Notes: generated by a model not told the origin, from the sequence alone. A DNA stretch of 64,000 nucleotides from Spirochaetae bacterium HGW-Spirochaetae-1 (GCA_002839375.1 PGXY01000004.1:492028-556027); one strand, 5' to 3'; shown: positions 55,723 to 63,309, counted from the stretch's first letter. A program made the numbers and translations.

Positions 55723-56277
55723 TTATTCTCTCCAGTGTTCTGGTTTATTCAATTCATTGGCGCATATAATTTTTCCAGTTTTATTATAAAGTTTTCTTGA
55801 ATTTAATGATTGAACCATCCATGCATCTTTAAATTCCTCTGGAATTGGGAATGGTGCAGAAAAACCATTTATTTGAGCATTTGGAACAAAACCAAATTTA
55901 GGATAATACTCAATATGACCTAAAACAAAAACCATTTCTGATCCCATTTCTTTCAACCGTTTTAATCCTTCCATGATCAAAAGTCCACCAATTCCTTGTT
56001 TTTGGTAATCAGGTTTAACTGCCAAAGGTGCTAGAATATGAAGTAGGGGCTGATTTATCATTTCATCAATATATACTCTTGTAAATAAAATATGACCAAT
56101 CGCTTCATAATTATCGAATGCAAGTAGCGAAAGAATGGGCTTGGCTGTTTTGTCTTTTAGAAGACTTGCAGTTAATATGGCTTCTTTATCATAGCCAAAT
56201 GCTAGTTCTTCAACTTCCATAATATTATTAAAGTCATTTACACCTGATTCTTTAATTTCAATATTATTTAATTCCAT
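55723..56277 (-). CDS. GNAT N-acetyltransferase (cassette gene)
   Basis: 184 residues with a gaggaag ribosome site. A GNAT fold of the YhbS type: the acetyl-CoA loop is QKQGIGGLLIMEGLKRLKE (Q..G.G/A) near residue 95, followed by VFVLGHIEYYPKFGFVP. Small GNAT enzymes are among the commonest functional genes in cassette arrays. The acceptor is unknown. Confidence 0.88.
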   Translation of the reverse strand: MELNNIEIKESGVNDFNNIMEVEELAFGYDKEAILTASLLKDKTAKPILSLLAFDNYEAIGHILFTRVYIDEMINQPLLHILAPLAVKPDYQKQGIGGLLIMEGLKRLKEMGSEMVFVLGHIEYYPKFGFVPNAQINGFSAPFPIPEEFKDAWMVQSLNSRKLYNKTGKIICANELNKPEHWRE

Positions 56278-56310
56278 TTATAATGTCTTCCTCTTGAGAA
56301 TAAAAATGTC

Positions 56311-56419
56311 GCATAACGTCCGCGGCGTTTGCGATGTTTTGCCGGAGCGTACCCGCGGAGGCAAAATATGCTGTAGGCCAAGGCGGTACACCGCCGCCGC
56401 GCAACACGCCGTGTTTTAT
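56311..56419 (-). repeat. attC-like site 4
   Basis: GCATAAC (56311-56317) and GTTTTAT (56413-56419, a weakened core). Inner arms around CGCGGCGTTTGCG are GC-rich, unlike the other sites. It is 109 bp and shares the internal GCCGGAGC...GGCAAAATATGCTGTAGGCC pattern with site 7. The 160 bp between it and the IS5-family element carry no gene. Confidence 0.75.
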
Positions 56420-56579
56420 GAAGGCGGAGCGCGGTAAGCAACCAGGCGGGCGAAGGAAGGACGCCTGAGCCCGATGCAACGGTGACTGTCATCAAGTCAA
56501 TTTTACATAGATAATAAAAGGTATGAAATAGAAGCTACAAAAAAATTAAAAAAATGACGAAATAAATACTATTTCTTAA

Positions 56580-57818
56580 GGGGGCTTCTAAAAACTCAAG
56601 ATTAATTGACAAATTATCATAATCAGTTATAACTATTCAATAATAAAATTATTGAATAGGGAATCATGAAGAAAAACAAGCAACGAGGATTATTTGATGA
56701 GCAATTCAGATTGGAAAAACTGGAAAGCAAAGGTGATCCTCTTATAGTAATAAATGAAATGTTAGATTGGGAGCTGTTTCGTCCTCTACTAAAAAAAGTA
56801 TTCAAGAAACAGGCTAAAGGTCCAGGCGGCCGACCGCCTGGTGATTATATAATGATGTTCAAGATACTGATTTTACAGAGACTTTATAACTTATCAGATG
56901 AGCAGATGGAGTATCAGATCAACGATAGATTGAGCTTTATGAGGTTTTTAGGATTAAATATCAGTGATGATATTCCTGATCAAAATACGATATGGCTGTT
57001 TCGAGAAAATCTCACGCAGGCGAATGCTATTGAGAAACTGTTCAAGAAATATGACAGGTATCTGGATGAGCATGGAATCATTGCATATAAAGGATCGATT
57101 GTAGATGCAAGTTTTGTCGAGGCCCCACGCCAAAGAAACAGCAAAGAAGAAAATGAGCAGATAAAAAAGGGAGAGGTCCCTGACGATTGGCAAGATAATC
57201 CGCACAAATATTGTCAAAAAGATACAGACGCTCGCTGGACGAAGAAAAACGGAATCAATCACTATGGTTACAAGAACCATATAAAAGTAGATAGAAAAAC
57301 CAAACTGATCCGGGCCTATAAGACGACAGATGCGAGCATTCATGATTCTCAGGTCTTGGGAGACTTGTTGAATAAAGATGATGCTCATCATGAACTTTAT
57401 GGAGACAGCGCCTATTCAGGAGACCCGGTAAAGCAGTTACTGGAACACAGGAGTATAAGGAATAGAATACATGAGAAGGGATACCGCGGTGCTCCATTAA
57501 GCAAAAAACAAAAAGAGAAGAATCGATTGAAATCAAAATCCCGAGCACGGGTTGAACATGTATTTGGATTTATAAAAACCAGCATGAAAGGCAGTAACAG
57601 CCGTGCAATTGGACATAAACGGAATGACGGAATTGTGGGACTAATAAATTTGACATATAACATGTGCCGATTTACTCAATTATGCAGGATATAACAGGTA
57701 AATCGGAAGAAAACGATTCCATGTTTTGAAAAACAGATAAGCTTTTATTTCAAAAATGGATCAAGGCTTATCAAGAAACTATTTTATACTATATTATAAG
57801 GGGTTTTTAGAAGTCCCC
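56580..57818 (+). mobile_element. IS5-family insertion sequence
   Basis: About 1.24 kb. The left end GGGGGCTTCTAAAAAC (56580-56595) and the right end GTTTTTAGAAGTCCCC (57803-57818) are inverted repeats. Both outer flanks read TTAA, a possible 4-bp target duplication. It carries one transposase gene and lies between attC-like site 4 and the mazF stop, in the 3' part of that cassette. Confidence 0.85.
56666..57694 (+). CDS. IS5-family transposase
   Basis: 342 residues, full length and apparently intact. The DDE triad is visible: D in SIVDASFVEAP, D in ELYGDSAYSGDP, and E in SRARVEHVFGFIK. The N-terminal RPPGDYIMMFKILILQRLYNLSDEQMEYQINDR region is typical of the IS5 group. It is opposite in strand to the cassette genes. 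Confidence 0.93.
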   Translation: MKKNKQRGLFDEQFRLEKLESKGDPLIVINEMLDWELFRPLLKKVFKKQAKGPGGRPPGDYIMMFKILILQRLYNLSDEQMEYQINDRLSFMRFLGLNISDDIPDQNTIWLFRENLTQANAIEKLFKKYDRYLDEHGIIAYKGSIVDASFVEAPRQRNSKEENEQIKKGEVPDDWQDNPHKYCQKDTDARWTKKNGINHYGYKNHIKVDRKTKLIRAYKTTDASIHDSQVLGDLLNKDDAHHELYGDSAYSGDPVKQLLEHRSIRNRIHEKGYRGAPLSKKQKEKNRLKSKSRARVEHVFGFIKTSMKGSNSRAIGHKRNDGIVGLINLTYNMCRFTQLCRI

Positions 57819-57829
57819 TTAAGATGAAA

Positions 57830-58153
57830 TTAATCAATAAGCATTTCCTTAATGACGTTTTTAATTTCAGCTACGGTATTAGAATTAATTTTTCCTAATT
57901 TCTTAATTATTCTTTTTTGATCTATAGTCCTTATCTGATCTAAAACAATCCAACCTTTAGTATTTTGAAAAGTAACAGGAACTCGTGTTGGATATTTAAG
58001 GGATTTTGTGGTCATAGGAGCTATAATAACGGTTTTAATATTTTCATTCATTTCGTCAGGTGAGATGATAAGGCATGGTCTGGTTTTTTGAATTTCGTGA
58101 CCAACAGTAGGATCTAAATTAATAAGGTAGACATGATATTGTAAAATTTCCAT
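57830..58153 (-). CDS. mazF: MazF-family endoribonuclease toxin
   Basis: 107 residues from ATG 58153, 4 nt after the antitoxin stop; the longer frame overlaps the antitoxin. The PemK/MazF fold is clear: VYLINLDPTVGHEIQKTRPCLIISPDEMN, VIIAPMTTKSLKYPTRVPV and GWIVLDQIRTIDQKRI. MazF cleaves mRNA at short sequence motifs. The IS5-family element begins 12 bp after the stop codon. Confidence 0.92.
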   Translation of the reverse strand: MEILQYHVYLINLDPTVGHEIQKTRPCLIISPDEMNENIKTVIIAPMTTKSLKYPTRVPVTFQNTKGWIVLDQIRTIDQKRIIKKLGKINSNTVAEIKNVIKEMLID

Positions 58154-58157
58154 GCAA

Positions 58158-58409
58158 TTACCATTCCCAATCGTTATCATTTAAATCAATGGAATCATCA
58201 ATGATTAGGCTGTCATCACTGTTGGAATTCATTTTCTTAAAAGCTTCACTCCATCCTTGCCTTATTTCTTTAATTGGCTTTAAAATAATTTCGCTTTTGG
58301 TTTCGTCAAAAACTAATTCTATCTGCTTATCGACTTGTAACTGTTGTAGGATGTAATTAGGAATTCTTATTCCTTTAGAATTGCCAATAGGGACAATTTT
58401 TATAATCAT
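58158..58409 (-). CDS. mazE: MazE-like AbrB-fold antitoxin
   Basis: 83 residues with an N-terminal SpoVT/AbrB DNA-binding swapped-hairpin (IVPIGNSKGIRIPNYILQQLQV) and an acidic disordered tail (IIDDSIDLNDNDWEW) that would block MazF. A gaggt ribosome site is present. The palindrome TGTAATTACA (58427-58436) just upstream is a likely autoregulatory operator, overlapping a possible TACATT -10 box. Confidence 0.88.
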   Translation of the reverse strand: MIIKIVPIGNSKGIRIPNYILQQLQVDKQIELVFDETKSEIILKPIKEIRQGWSEAFKKMNSNSDDSLIIDDSIDLNDNDWEW

Positions 58410-58563
58410 ACTATAACCTCGCTAAATGTAATTACAATGTAATAATAGGTGATTTATTTTTCAAGCAGAATATCTGATTAAACATGATTATTTTATTATA
58501 AAGAACGGGAGAAGATTTATTCGGAAAACTGGTTTTACGAAGTAAAAGGGGGAAGATAATTTC

Positions 58564-58714
58564 ATATAACGTCAGAGCATACACGCAGTTGGCCGCTAGG
58601 CCAATTGAGCAAACTTTAAAACCCTTAATTCAGGATTGCAACTCCTTTTTAATAATAAGTATAATGTTAGATTTCTAATAGATAAGGATGAGCGCCGTGT
58701 ATGCTCTGTTGTGC
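58564..58714 (-). repeat. attC-like site 5
   Basis: ATATAAC (58564-58570) and GTTGTGC (58708-58714). Inner arms are AGAGCATACAC and GTGTATGCTCT. It is 151 bp and shares CACGCAGTTGGCC...GGCCAATTGAGC with site 2. Confidence 0.88.
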
Positions 58715-58746
58715 GATTTGACCGCATTTATATAAGATGGTTCTCT

Positions 58747-58778
58747 TCGCTTTGAGACCACGGATGCTCGAAAAGCGA
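58747..58778. other. GA/GA hairpin 3' of higA
   Basis: TCGCTTT, GA, GACC, loop ACGGAT, GCTC, GA, AAAGCGA. It has the same plan and the same loop as the element at 61656. It lies between the antitoxin stop and the attC-like site. Confidence 0.55.
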
Positions 58779-58789
58779 GTAAAATATTT

Positions 58790-59092
58790 TCAGGCAGAAT
58801 GAGCTATTCTTATTGTTTTAATCCCTTTTAATTCTTTTTCTTTTAATGATTTCTCTTCTCTCAGATCATATTCCATCTGTAATCCAAGCCAGAAATCAGG
58901 TGTTGTTCCAAAATATTTTGAAAATCGCAATGCTGTATCAGCAGTTATACTACGTTTGCCTTTAATAATCTGAGAAATCCTGGTAGGAGGAATATTTGTA
59001 TCTTTTGCAAGTCTATAAGCTGATATATTAAAGGGTATTAAAAATTCTTCCTTTAATATTTCGCCAGGATGTATATTACTAATTTTTTTCAT
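58790..59092 (-). CDS. higA: HigA-type antitoxin
   Basis: 100 residues. An XRE helix-turn-helix of the VapI/HigA group: IHPGEILKEEFLIPFNISAYRLAKDTNIPPTRISQIIKGKR, then TALRFSKYFGTTPDFWLGLQ. This conserved FWLxLQ block marks HigA. It follows the toxin by 12 nt, in the toxin-first order usual for hig. It binds HigB and represses the operon. Confidence 0.92.
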   Translation of the reverse strand: MKKISNIHPGEILKEEFLIPFNISAYRLAKDTNIPPTRISQIIKGKRSITADTALRFSKYFGTTPDFWLGLQMEYDLREEKSLKEKELKGIKTIRIAHSA

Positions 59093-59104
59093 AATTATTA
59101 TCCC

Positions 59105-59386
59105 TTAATGGTAATCAACAATTTCGACTTCATAGACATTTGATTCTTCCCAGAAGAAGCAAATCCTAAATTGGTCATTAATTCTGATGCTATATTGATT
59201 TTTACGATCACCTTTTAATTTTTCTAATCTATTAGCAGGTGGAATTGATAAATCTCTAAGCTCTCCAGCTCTATGAATCATAAATAATTTTCTAAGAGCA
59301 ATTTTATGAATGCTTTCAGGAAAATGTTTAGAGAATTGTTGGTTCCAGATTTTCTCTGTTTCTTTACATTTAAAAGACTTAATCAT
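59105..59386 (-). CDS. higB: HigB-type mRNA interferase toxin
   Basis: 93 residues from ATG 59386; the frame opens at TTG 59404 but that is inside the promoter. The RelE/HigB fold is recognisable: MIKSFKCKETEKIWNQQFSKH, ALRKLFMIHRAGELRDLSIPPANRLEKLKGDR, QYSIRINDQFRICFFW. HigB cleaves ribosome-bound mRNA. The promoter places transcription start at or next to the A of the ATG, so the mRNA should lack a leader. Confidence 0.92.
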   Translation of the reverse strand: MIKSFKCKETEKIWNQQFSKHFPESIHKIALRKLFMIHRAGELRDLSIPPANRLEKLKGDRKNQYSIRINDQFRICFFWEESNVYEVEIVDYH

Positions 59387-59391
59387 GATAT

Positions 59392-59420
59392 ATAGTAACG
59401 CCAAACGTTAATAATGTCAA
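59392..59420 (-). promoter_or_regulatory. higB promoter with operator in the spacer
   Basis: Minus strand: TTGACA (59420-59415), a 17-bp spacer, TACTAT (59397-59392), then 5 nt to the ATG. The spacer holds an inverted repeat, TAACG-N5-CGTTA (59396-59410 on the plus strand). Confidence 0.82.
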
Positions 59421-59480
59421 CTATTTTATTAGTAATCGAAGCGGGCAGGATGGGCTTGCCCGGATATTCCGGACACCGGG

Positions 59481-60350
59481 TTAAGCAACTTTCAGTAAAC
59501 TAAGCTCCTCATACTTTGCCGGACTCATATAGTCAAGAAAAGAATGACTTCTTTGCCTATTATAAAACACCTCAATATACTCAAATATAGATTGCCGCGC
59601 CTCCTCCCTTGATTGATATTTTCTCAGATACACTTCTTCCATTTTTAATGTTGAGAAAAAACTTTCAGCCGGAGCATTGTCCCAGCAATTGCCCTTACGA
59701 CTCATACTCTGAATCATTTTATAACTTTCCAGTTTCTCTCTGAAAGCTATTGAAGCATACTGTATCCCACAGTCAGAATGAAAGATCAGTCCTTTGTGAG
59801 GATTCCGGTGTTTGACCGCCATATCTAAGGCATCAATAGCAAGCTCGGCCCTCATGTGGGAAGCCATTGACCAGCCCACGACCTTCCTGGAAAATAAATC
59901 GATAACCGTACAGAGATAAAGCCATCCTTCCACAGTTGCAATATAGGTTATATCGCTTACCCAGTATGTATTAACGGAGTCTACAGAAAAATTCCGATCC
60001 ACCAGATTGGGCGAGATGGGATGGTCATGTTTTGAGTCAGTTGTAACCTTGAATCGCCTTTTATGGCGTGCTACAAGCCCACTTTCACGCATTAAACGGG
60101 CAACACGGCTCCTGGCGCAGCTATATCTACTGCCACGGAGATACTTGTATATCCTGGGACTGCCGTATCTCTCACGATATTTTGAAAAGGTTCGCTTTAT
60201 TGCCAACACCAATTCAGCATCTCGAAACTCATGAGCGCTTGGCTTTCTTTTCAGCCAGGCATAATAGCTGCTTGGAGAAACCTGAAACATCTGGGCCATT
60301 TTCTTTACCGGGAAAATCATGCTATTATTTTTCATGAACGTATATTTCAT
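59481..60350 (-). CDS. IS3-family transposase OrfB
   Basis: 289 residues, full length. Integrase-core DDE: D in YWVSDITYIATVEGWLYL, D in LIFHSDCGIQYAS, E in NCWDNAPAESFFSTLK. The N-terminal HTH_21-like part (FQVSPSSYYAWLKRKPSAHEFRDAEL) is present. Its ATG overlaps the orfA stop (ATGA) and its own stop codon lies inside the left terminal repeat. Confidence 0.95.
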   Translation of the reverse strand: MKYTFMKNNSMIFPVKKMAQMFQVSPSSYYAWLKRKPSAHEFRDAELVLAIKRTFSKYRERYGSPRIYKYLRGSRYSCARSRVARLMRESGLVARHKRRFKVTTDSKHDHPISPNLVDRNFSVDSVNTYWVSDITYIATVEGWLYLCTVIDLFSRKVVGWSMASHMRAELAIDALDMAVKHRNPHKGLIFHSDCGIQYASIAFREKLESYKMIQSMSRKGNCWDNAPAESFFSTLKMEEVYLRKYQSREEARQSIFEYIEVFYNRQRSHSFLDYMSPAKYEELSLLKVA

Positions 60351-60646
60351 TTCTCGGGTTTGGAGAAAATGGCCATTGCCTTTTTTAGGATATCCCTTTC
60401 CATCTTCAGTTCAGCATTCTCTTTCTTCAAACGGGCAATCTCTTCATCCCGGGGATTTCCCTGACCAGTAAATGCCGTCTTGCTTTCCTCTTCTAACTCT
60501 CTCTTCCAGCGGGATACTAGGTCAGGACGAATACCCAGGTCCCTGGCTATTTCTGATGCTGTCTTGTTCCCTGTGGATACCATGGTAACCGCATCTATTT
60601 TAAACTGCTTGTCGTATTTTCTTCTTGTATTCATTGACAACTCCAT
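60347..60646 (-). CDS. IS3-family transposase OrfA
   Basis: 99 residues: an N-terminal helix-turn-helix (RKYDKQFKIDAVTMVSTGNKTASEIARDLGIRPDLVSRWKRE) and a C-terminal leucine-zipper coiled coil (EEIARLKKENAELKMERDILKKAM). It binds the IS ends and is normally fused to OrfB by frameshifting or expressed with it by coupling. Both parts appear intact. Confidence 0.94.
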   Translation of the reverse strand: MELSMNTRRKYDKQFKIDAVTMVSTGNKTASEIARDLGIRPDLVSRWKRELEEESKTAFTGQGNPRDEEIARLKKENAELKMERDILKKAMAIFSKPEK

Positions 60647-60726
60647 TAAACTTATTATCGGTTATAAGCTTAACTGAGTGTCCGGTTTTCCCGGGCAAGG
60701 CCAGGAATTTGCCGCTTACACAAAAA

Positions 60727-61002
60727 CTAAACTCTTGCCTTTTTTAACCCTAATTTAATGTCCAAAGCATTGCATACCTTCAAGAAGGTAGCCATATTAC
60801 AATTGATTCCATTCTCTACTTTTGATAATTGTTGCTGAGTTATATTAGCTTTTGCTGCCAGTTCTTTTTGGGTTAAGCCAAGCTTATTCCTTTCTTCCAG
60901 GATTTTTAAAGAAATTTCCAATAACTCATTTTCTTCTTCATATTTCTTTTTAAAATTATTGTCTTTTAATTCTTTTTCTAAATGCTTTTTAAATGTTTTC
61001 AT
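60727..61002 (-). CDS. XRE-family antitoxin
   Basis: 91 residues. A coiled N-terminal half precedes a Cro/CI-type helix-turn-helix: KLGLTQKELAAKANITQQQLSKVENGINCNMATFLKVCNAL. It overlaps the toxin gene by 14 nt and has its own gggagg ribosome site. It is the antitoxin and autorepressor of the DUF891 toxin. Confidence 0.88.
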   Translation of the reverse strand: MKTFKKHLEKELKDNNFKKKYEEENELLEISLKILEERNKLGLTQKELAAKANITQQQLSKVENGINCNMATFLKVCNALDIKLGLKKARV

Positions 61003-61375
61003 TGTTGGCCTCCCGTAACTGGGACTCTGTAATTCTATTTAAGAAATCTTCTCTATAATTAATTGCCTTTTTAATTTCTGCTTCTGGGACTTTATCTGTT
61101 TTCTTGCTAAAAGAATGAGTAAGTATGATAAATTCTTTATAACAGAAAAAGTAGAGAATTCTAATTTGATCGCCAGATAATTTAATTCTTAATTCGTGTA
61201 TTCCGTCTTTTAAAAGATCTGCATAAGGTCTTGGTAGATTTGGTCCTCTTTCTTCAAGAAGAGTAAACATGCTAAATATTTTGGCTTTATTATTAATATT
61301 TCTTGAATCGATAAATTCTTCTACCGGGCATTTCCCATCTGCAGCTTCATAATAAATAATATTCCACTTTGACAT
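60989..61375 (-). CDS. Gp49/DUF891-type RelE-superfamily toxin
   Basis: 128 residues: NIIYYEAADGKCPVEEFIDS, ERGPNLPRPYADLLKDGIHELRIKLSGDQIRILYFF, and ILTHSFSKKTDKVPEAEIKKA. This is the phage Gp49-like HigB/RelE group paired with XRE antitoxins. It probably cleaves mRNA on the ribosome. The ATG lies 5 nt after the -10 box, so the transcript should be leaderless. Confidence 0.9.
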   Translation of the reverse strand: MSKWNIIYYEAADGKCPVEEFIDSRNINNKAKIFSMFTLLEERGPNLPRPYADLLKDGIHELRIKLSGDQIRILYFFCYKEFIILTHSFSKKTDKVPEAEIKKAINYREDFLNRITESQLREANNENI

Positions 61376-61380
61376 AATTC

Positions 61381-61409
61381 AATATACATCATATAAGATG
61401 TATTGTCAA
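61381..61409 (-). promoter_or_regulatory. Promoter of the DUF891/XRE module with operator in the spacer
   Basis: Minus strand: TTGACA (61409-61404), 17 bp, TATATT (61386-61381), 5 nt, ATG. The inverted repeat ATACATC-N6-GATGTAT (61384-61403) fills the spacer. Confidence 0.84.
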
Positions 61410-61475
61410 GAATAATTTTGTGAGATTTATTATTGAGTAAGTATGTGCGAATGAAATAGGGCGGCAAAATCTTTC

Positions 61476-61626
61476 GCCTAACGTTTGAGCATACCCGACG
61501 TTGTTGTGGCCACAATCAACATCATAACTATTTATAATTTATTTAAGCAACAACTTTTCGGTTTGGAGTGGGGACAATGTGCCGCAGGCCGAGCGAACGG
61601 TAGTGAGCGAGTATGCTCAGTTATTC
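61476..61626 (-). repeat. attC-like site 6
   Basis: GCCTAAC (61476-61482) and GTTATTC (61620-61626). Inner arms are GAGCATAC and GTATGCTC. It is 151 bp. The interior CAACAACTTTTCGG...GCGAACGGTAGTGAGCGAG is shared with sites 8 and 9. Confidence 0.88.
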
Positions 61627-61655
61627 GCAGTGACAACAATTAGAAAAAGTTAATT

Positions 61656-61685
61656 CTGCCTGAGACCACGGATGGTCGAAGGCAG
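61656..61685. other. GA/GA hairpin 3' of an XRE antitoxin gene
   Basis: CTGCCT, GA, GACC, loop ACGGAT, GGTC, GA, AGGCAG: two perfect stems separated by a symmetric GA/GA internal loop. It lies 27 bp after the antitoxin stop and before attC-like site 6. Confidence 0.6.
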
Positions 61686-61711
61686 AGAAAAATATTTTAT
61701 AAAGATAAATA

Positions 61712-62080
61712 TTAAATAAAACGATCGACCGGTACGTTAAATATTTTTGATAACACCTTGGCATTTGATTTACTAATCGATCTAATACCTCTCTCCATAT
61801 GTGAAATATTTTGTTTAGAAATGCCACCCATTTTCTTTCCTAAATCCTCTTGGGTTATCTTATGAATTTCACGATAAATTTTCATAATTTTCCCAGGCGT
61901 CATTTCAGAATTAATTTTTTTATACCAATCAGTCTCAAGAATATTTACATATTCATCATCTTTATCTTTAATAAATTTTACTTTCTTCCCATATAATTCT
62001 TTTAATACAGAAAGAATTTTAGGATGAATATCACCTTTAATATCAATTTTAATATGGGGCGTTTTCACGTGAGCCTGCAT
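61712..62080 (-). CDS. XRE-family antitoxin with N-terminal extension
   Basis: 122 residues with a gagg ribosome site. The C-terminal half is a helix-turn-helix domain (MKIYREIHKITQEDLGKKMGGISKQNISHMERGIRSISKSNAKVLSKIFNV). The first 55 residues (HIKIDIKGDIHPKILSVLKELYG) may bind the toxin. It overlaps the toxin gene by 32 nt. Confidence 0.87.
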   Translation of the reverse strand: MQAHVKTPHIKIDIKGDIHPKILSVLKELYGKKVKFIKDKDDEYVNILETDWYKKINSEMTPGKIMKIYREIHKITQEDLGKKMGGISKQNISHMERGIRSISKSNAKVLSKIFNVPVDRFI

Positions 62081-62312
62081 AATATACCTCTATAATTATT
62101 GTATTTTTTTCATATTTCCAACAAGCAACCCATTTATATGACAAATGACAATGATGTTGATCATCATCTAATTTGCAATAATTTGGCCATTCTGAGCGGA
62201 AAGGTCCTTTATCACGTAAATCTTTCACAAGGAGATTCATTTTTTCTTGCACTTTTTTAGGCATTTTCTCGATGCTTTTTAGTACGCTTTTTCTCAATAT
62301 TAGTTTGTACAT
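62049..62312 (-). CDS. RelE-superfamily toxin
   Basis: 87 residues from ATG 62312; the TTG 6 nt upstream is unlikely. RelE/YafQ-like pattern: YKLILRKSVLKSIEKMPKKVQEKMNLLVKDLRDKGP, WPNYCKLDDDQHHCHLSYKWVACWKYE, IIIEVYYAGSRENAPY. The Tyr-Ala-Gly-Ser-Arg end corresponds to the catalytic C-terminal strand. It is expected to cut mRNA. The -10 box ends 5 nt before the ATG. Confidence 0.88.
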   Translation of the reverse strand: MYKLILRKSVLKSIEKMPKKVQEKMNLLVKDLRDKGPFRSEWPNYCKLDDDQHHCHLSYKWVACWKYEKNTIIIEVYYAGSRENAPY

Positions 62313-62317
62313 AAGCA

Positions 62318-62346
62318 ATAGTAGTCAATAAATGACTATGCGTCAA
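62318..62346 (-). promoter_or_regulatory. Promoter of the RelE/XRE module with operator in the spacer
   Basis: Minus strand: TTGACG (62346-62341), 17 bp, TACTAT (62323-62318), 5 nt, ATG. The inverted repeat TAGTCA-N5-TGACTA (62322-62338) lies in the spacer. Confidence 0.84.
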
Positions 62347-62407
62347 GTAAAAAAATATTCTTAAAAAGCCGGGCAGGACGCTCGGCCGAAAGATTTGTTG
62401 TTATTGC

Positions 62408-62508
62408 GCATAACGTTCGAGCATATAAGACGTTTGCCGGAGCTTTGCGGAGGCAAATGTGCCGAAGGCCGAGGAGCGATAGCGACGAGCTTATATGCTG
62501 TGTTATAT
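62408..62508 (-). repeat. attC-like site 7
   Basis: GCATAAC (62408-62414) and GTTATAT (62502-62508). Inner arms are AGCATATAAG and CTTATATGCT. It is 101 bp, with the interior GTTTGCCGGAGC...GGCAAATGTGCCGAAGGCCGAGGAGCGA shared with sites 3 and 4. Confidence 0.9.
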
Positions 62509-62539
62509 GCAGCTAATTTTTAAACTATGTTATAATTTG

Positions 62540-63274
62540 TTAACATTCTGTGTCATATAAATATCCATTATCTAACATATATCTAGCACTTTTTTTATAA
62601 TTAGTCGTTAATTTGACAAAGTCAATAGTGTTTTGATAGTATAAATGTGAATCTATTGGACTAAAACGTTTCAAATCTTTCAATCTAGACAAAATATTTT
62701 TATCTCGAGCCCAACCTGCTAACGCAATATTAACTGTACCAACTCTATTTCCTTTTACTGGGATTTTATAAGGGAAATAGTGGATAGAATGTGATAATGG
62801 ATGTTTCAAAGTATTATCATATTCAAAACATGACTTATGAAATGAGCAACCAATCCATTTTTGATTACCTTCAACATTGTATGCATCAATTACTGGCTGC
62901 CCTATTAGAATATTTTTATAATTATTGTAATAAATATTACCAAATGAAATTCCTCCGCGTAGTGGGATTTTTTCCCAAATAAAAAAACTAAACAATTGAT
63001 TGCAGGCTAAATAAAAATCATTCGGTAGAGAATTCTTTCTAGATAGTAACACAATTGAATCAGAAAAAACTATATATTCAACAAGTGTATTTAAAATTAC
63101 TACCCCATCGAGGTTCCATTCTGGTGAATGATATTTATAATTTTCATTAAGAATTTTCTCAAGTACATTAGCTAAAAATAATGGTCCTTGATCTTTTAAA
63201 AAAAACTTAAAACCTAAGATGTCAAAAAAGGCACAAAATCTTGGGGAAAAGAATTCATTTTTAACTTGTATCAT
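62540..63274 (-). CDS. Class III nucleotide-cyclase-like protein (cassette gene)
   Basis: 244 residues, soluble. The layout of class III cyclase homology domains is visible: CAFFDILGFKFFL (first metal Asp and the loop), EYIVFSDSIVLLS (second Asp position), LRGGISFGNIYY (the R.G...G strand) and LIGQPVIDAYNVEG (at the place of the N..AR motif). The Asn/Arg transition-state residues are not obvious, so it may make an unusual cyclic nucleotide or be inactive. Similar stand-alone proteins are widespread and mostly unstudied. It is AT-rich, with 35 bp between attC-like site 8 and its start and no clear ribosome site. Confidence 0.6.
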   Translation of the reverse strand: MIQVKNEFFSPRFCAFFDILGFKFFLKDQGPLFLANVLEKILNENYKYHSPEWNLDGVVILNTLVEYIVFSDSIVLLSRKNSLPNDFYLACNQLFSFFIWEKIPLRGGISFGNIYYNNYKNILIGQPVIDAYNVEGNQKWIGCSFHKSCFEYDNTLKHPLSHSIHYFPYKIPVKGNRVGTVNIALAGWARDKNILSRLKDLKRFSPIDSHLYYQNTIDFVKLTTNYKKSARYMLDNGYLYDTEC

Positions 63275-63309
63275 ATTTTTATTAGCTAATTATTCTAAAA
63301 ATTAGTTGC

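Larger units (their letters stand above)
59451..60703 (-). mobile_element. IS3-family insertion sequence
   Basis: 1,253 bp with 36-bp imperfect terminal repeats (28 of 36 match) beginning TGGGCTTGCCCGG on the left and TGGCCTTGCCCGG on the right. It is flanked by GGA on both sides, a 3-bp target duplication as usual for IS3. It split a hairpin (AAGCGGGCA / TTGCCGCTT) lying between two toxin-antitoxin modules. Confidence 0.92.

Noticed and set aside
59396..59410. TAACG-N5-CGTTA as a tenth attC half-site pair
   Set aside because: The spacing is far too short for an attC and the repeat sits exactly between the -35 and -10 boxes of higB, so an operator is the better explanation.
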